From Fodinibius sp. Rm-B-1B1-1 (GTDB taxonomy: Bacteria > Bacteroidota > Rhodothermia > Balneolales > Balneolaceae), in NCBI RefSeq assembly GCF_038594945.1, contig NZ_JBCFYD010000001.1, forward strand, positions 1,488,001 through 1,552,000: DNA of 64,000 nt, in the 5' to 3' direction. A program made the translations under genes and the position numbers. Numbering within the stretch: the stretch's first letter is position 1; every line of letters starts with the position of its first letter. This document shows, piece by piece, positions 61,367 through 64,000 of this stretch. The notes beneath the pieces were generated by a model that saw only the letters and a program-made list of their open reading frames with translations, had not been told where the DNA came from and searched no databases.

Positions 61367-62266
61367 ATGTTAAAAAGAATATTATTTGTTTCGTTAGCTT
61401 TGTTTATGTCTGTTTCAATAACCAAGGCACAAGATCATAGTGATGATCAACTGCGAGTCATTGCGGTCTTTGCTCACCCCGATGATGGGGATGTTAAGAT
61501 GGGGGGTACGGCTGCGCTAATGGCCGAGCATGGACATGCTGTTAAGTTTCTTTCCCTCACTAATGGCGATGCAGGTCATCACGAAGAAGGTGGCGGCGCG
61601 TTGGCGAAACGACGCAGGGCCGAAGCAAAAGAAGCGGCTAAACGGTTTGGCATTGATGAGTATAAAGTGCTCGATAATCACGATGGAGAATTAATGCCAG
61701 AGTTGCATATCCGGAACCAGGTAATTCGTGAGATCAGGGAATGGAATGCCGATGTCGTTATTGGATTACGACCCAATGATTATCACCCCGATCACCGCTA
61801 TGCCGGAATATTAATGCAGGATGCGGCATATATGGTAGTCGTACCCAATGTAGCACCCGATACTCCACCGTTGAAAAAGAACCCCGTATTTCTGTATATG
61901 AATGATCGGTTTGAAAAGCCGAATCCCTTTAGCCATGATATTGTAGTAGGCATTGATAAGGTTATTGATAAAAAAGTAAATGCCTTGGATGCTCACGAAT
62001 CGCAAATGTATGAGTGGTTGCCTTGGGTAAGCGGAGATTTAGACCAGGTACCCGAAGGGGAGAAAGAACGTAAAGAATGGCTTGGAAAACGCTGGACCAG
62101 CAGAGAGTTATCCCAAGAACAACAGCAGGGGTTAGAAAAATGGTATGGTTCAGATAAGGCAAACTCATTTGATTATGCTGAATCATTTGAAGTGTGTGAA
62201 TATGGCCATCAGCCTTCGGATGAAGAGTTGAAAACTATTTTCCCGATGCTTGGTGGAAATAAATAA
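61367..62266 (+). CDS. Secreted PIG-L/LmbE deacetylase
   Basis: The 299-residue protein has a signal peptide (1-21, ending TKAQ) and a PIG-L de-N-acetylase domain with the metal-binding motif FAHPDDGDVKMGGTAAL (about 35-51), and RPNDYHPDHRYAG with further metal-ligand and catalytic residues. Family members remove N-acetyl groups from GlcNAc-containing sugars or related compounds. It lies 87 bp after susD. With the NagB-fused domain and the broken gene it makes three PIG-L domains in 11 kb, so an N-acetylated amino sugar is the likely substrate of the locus. Confidence 0.9.
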   Translation: MLKRILFVSLALFMSVSITKAQDHSDDQLRVIAVFAHPDDGDVKMGGTAALMAEHGHAVKFLSLTNGDAGHHEEGGGALAKRRRAEAKEAAKRFGIDEYKVLDNHDGELMPELHIRNQVIREIREWNADVVIGLRPNDYHPDHRYAGILMQDAAYMVVVPNVAPDTPPLKKNPVFLYMNDRFEKPNPFSHDIVVGIDKVIDKKVNALDAHESQMYEWLPWVSGDLDQVPEGEKERKEWLGKRWTSRELSQEQQQGLEKWYGSDKANSFDYAESFEVCEYGHQPSDEELKTIFPMLGGNK

Positions 62267-62357
62267 TTGTGAGGTGTTTGCCAGTTAATGACTTTATATA
62301 TGTTATGTGGAGCCGATTGAAGTTATTCATCTTTTAAGAAGTAACTACCAAAAATTC

Positions 62358-62395
62358 CTCTTGCGTGCCCCGAGTAATTCGGTGGCATAAGAGGG
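62358..62395. other. Imperfect palindrome in the PIG-L to MFS gap
   Basis: CCTCTTGCGTGCC (62358-62370) and GGCATAAGAGG (ending 62394) pair with a small internal bulge, capped by CCGAGTAATTCGG. It lies in the 226-bp gap before the MFS gene, about 100 bp upstream of its start. There is no T-run directly after it. It could be an operator or an mRNA structure. Confidence 0.4.
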
Positions 62396-62492
62396 ACTTA
62401 GGGAGATTGGATTCCTGTTCTGAACTGGTAGACAGGGTAATTATAGTTTTAATAATTTTTTTTCTTAAATCATTAAATCGTAGCTAAATATT

Positions 62493-63758
62493 ATGAAGCG
62501 GAACTATTACCTCGTTGGATTAATCTTAGTCATATTCTTTGTTATATCATTTCTTACGAATATCATTGGTCCGTTAGTCCCAGAAATTATCGAGGACTTC
62601 AACCTTAGCCTGACGATGGTAGCCGTTCTGCCATTTGCATTCTTTATTGCCTATGGAGCCATGTCGATACCGGCAGGGTTACTTATTGAGCGTTATACCG
62701 AGAAAACGGTAATGATAAGTGCCTTCCTGGTTGCCTTTGGAGGCGCCCAGTTGTTTGCCCTCTTTCCAAACTATTTAATCGCCATTATTTCCCTATTCCT
62801 TATTGGTACGGGGATGGCCATGCTTCAGGTAGCGATCAATCCCTTGCTCAGAGAGGCTGGAGGGGAGGAGAATTTCGCCTTTAATTCGCAGCTGGGCCAA
62901 CTATTTTTTGGGTTAGCTTCATTTTTGAGTCCATTGGTATATTCTTACCTGGTGGTAAATTTGGATAGCGGTGTTACCGAAGGCCTTATTTTGTCGATGG
63001 CTGCTGCAGTGGTTCCTCAAGATCTGCCGTGGATTTCGTTGTACTGGATTTTTGCCTTGGTCTCGCTTTTGATGGTCGTTATCATATTTTTCTCCCACTT
63101 TCCAGAAGTAGAACGTAAAGAGGATGAAACGGTAGGAACACTTGAAACACTCGAGCTGCTTAAGCGTCCGATGGTGTGGTTATTTTTTCTTGGGATATTT
63201 TGCTACGTCGGATCGGAGCAGGGGATAGCCAACTGGATTTCAGAATTTCTTTCTACCTACCATGGATATGACCCACAAACTACGGGTGCCAGCACCGTTT
63301 CCTGGTTTTGGGGAATGATGACAGCTGGTACCGTACTTGGATTGCTGTTGTTAAAAGTGATGGATAGTAGAAAGGTATTAATATCATTTACAACAGGTGC
63401 GCTTCTTTCTTTAACTCTGGCTTTGTTTGGCAGTGGACAGGTAGCACTTTATGCATTTCCTGCGATTGGTTTTCTGATCGCTGTGATGTGGCCGGTCATT
63501 TTTTCTTTGGCATTAAATTCAGTGACCGAAAATCATGGTTCATTTTCAGGTATCTTGGTTACGGGAATTGCCGGTGGGGCAGTTGTCCCGCTTATTGTGG
63601 GGTCGTTGGGTGACTGGCTGGGTCTCAAATTCGGCCTGTTTTTTATATACATCACCTTCGGATATATCCTGAGTATTGGGTTTTGGGCTGATCCACTGGT
63701 TACGAATAAAACCATTGAATTTTCCGGTAGTGAAGCAGAAGAAGCCAATGTTAGTTAG
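62493..63758 (+). CDS. MFS sugar transporter (FucP/NagP-like)
   Basis: The 421-residue inner-membrane protein has 12 hydrophobic helices. It matches the fucose/glucose-galactose/GlcNAc permease branch: FLTNIIGPLVPEI in helix 1, FIAYGAMSIPAGLLIERYTEK between helices 2 and 3, IGTGMAMLQVAINPLLREAGG, and the paired FNSQLGQLFFGLASFLSPL. The conserved FNSxxGQxLxGLG-like segment fits this family. In this locus it most likely imports GlcNAc or glucosamine, with the ROK kinase gene 18 bp downstream. Confidence 0.9.
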   Translation: MKRNYYLVGLILVIFFVISFLTNIIGPLVPEIIEDFNLSLTMVAVLPFAFFIAYGAMSIPAGLLIERYTEKTVMISAFLVAFGGAQLFALFPNYLIAIISLFLIGTGMAMLQVAINPLLREAGGEENFAFNSQLGQLFFGLASFLSPLVYSYLVVNLDSGVTEGLILSMAAAVVPQDLPWISLYWIFALVSLLMVVIIFFSHFPEVERKEDETVGTLETLELLKRPMVWLFFLGIFCYVGSEQGIANWISEFLSTYHGYDPQTTGASTVSWFWGMMTAGTVLGLLLLKVMDSRKVLISFTTGALLSLTLALFGSGQVALYAFPAIGFLIAVMWPVIFSLALNSVTENHGSFSGILVTGIAGGAVVPLIVGSLGDWLGLKFGLFFIYITFGYILSIGFWADPLVTNKTIEFSGSEAEEANVS

Positions 63759-63776
63759 TCTGAGGAAATTACAACA

Positions 63777-64000
63777 GTGGATCATAACGAATTGAAACAG
63801 CACACACTTATTGGTATTGATCTTGGTGCCACGAATGTACGAGTTGCCCGAATACGTGGGAATACCATTGAGCAGGTCAAATCAAAAAAAATTGTCCACA
63901 GTGATGACCCTGATGATCTGCTCAATCAGATCGAGAGCTTGATTAAACAGGTTGACCAAGAAGAGGTTCAAAGCATTGGTATTGGCGTACCCAGCGTGGT
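63777..64000 (+). CDS. ROK-family sugar kinase, 5' part only
   Basis: The frame starts at a GTG at 63777 and runs off the right edge after 74 codons. The N-terminus shows the ATP-binding DxGxT motif LIGIDLGATNVRVARI and later SIGIGVPSVV, as in ROK glucokinases and N-acetylglucosamine or N-acetylmannosamine kinases. GAGG occurs 13 nt upstream. It lies 18 bp after the MFS gene, so it probably phosphorylates the imported amino sugar. Specificity cannot be decided from this fragment. Confidence 0.88.
   Translation, partial: MDHNELKQHTLIGIDLGATNVRVARIRGNTIEQVKSKKIVHSDDPDDLLNQIESLIKQVDQEEVQSIGIGVPSV

Overview
The window looks like a chromosome segment from the Bacteroidota/Balneolota-Rhodothermota side of the FCB group. 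The evidence is a division and cell-wall (dcw) cluster with a PASTA-type FtsI and no murF or ddl, a SusC/SusD pair driven by an ECF sigma factor and FecR, families typical of that group (DUF3127, DUF5916, DUF4412-like, long NagB fused to PIG-L), frequent weak Shine-Dalgarno sites, and moderate GC. The genus cannot be named from this alone.

Layout. (1) 1-250: the end of a membrane protein gene and a terminator. (2) 251-15897, minus strand: a complete dcw operon read as mraZ-rsmH-ftsL-ftsI-murE-mraY-murD-ftsW-murG-murC-ftsQ-ftsA-ftsZ. It is led by a promoter with three 10-bp-spaced MraZ boxes. The front half is tightly overlapped (ATGA and TAATG junctions). The back half is interrupted by three copies of a palindromic REP-like repeat. 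(3) 16289-18679: a divergent DPP-IV-type lipoprotein peptidase with a second MraZ-box-like cluster upstream. (4) 19151-31121, minus strand: glutamate synthase (gltB, gltD) and a methionine-branch operon (CoA-binding protein, metY, metX, fused aspartokinase-homoserine dehydrogenase). The met operon has a two-stage leader: a 25-codon ORF with a Cys/Met codon run and its own terminator, then a SAM-I riboswitch with a second terminator. (5) 31230-43000: a mixed region with a PAS histidine kinase, M1 peptidase, REP-transposase remnant, era, pdxJ, NlpC/P60 lipoprotein, DUF805, DUF3127, an APH/AAA kinase, an ECF41 sigma factor with its CxxC partner, and small lipoproteins. (6) 43100-48970: an IS3 remnant, tRNA-Leu(CAG), two paralogous lipoproteins built of bacterial Ig-like repeats, and a cold-shock protein. 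(7) 49118-51334: a DUF5916 outer-membrane protein. (8) 51531-64000, plus strand: an amino-sugar glycan utilisation locus: NagB fused to a PIG-L deacetylase, a PIG-L gene broken by an amber codon, ECF sigma/FecR/SusC/SusD, an intact PIG-L protein, a sugar MFS transporter and the start of a ROK sugar kinase.

The strongest candidate for something undescribed is the met-operon leader (30745-31121). A short peptide ORF has six Cys or Met codons within seven. Its last codons can pair with the 5' arm of the following terminator, which is the logic of translation-coupled attenuation, and this stage sits directly ahead of a SAM-I riboswitch. Other items worth checking are the second MraZ-box cluster, the REP-like elements inside the dcw operon together with a decayed REP transposase, a duplicated FtsZ C-terminal motif, a conserved 38-bp element upstream of both Ig-repeat lipoproteins, and a NagB domain in which one catalytic aspartate is a threonine. 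All functions here are read from sequence motifs; no database search was run.
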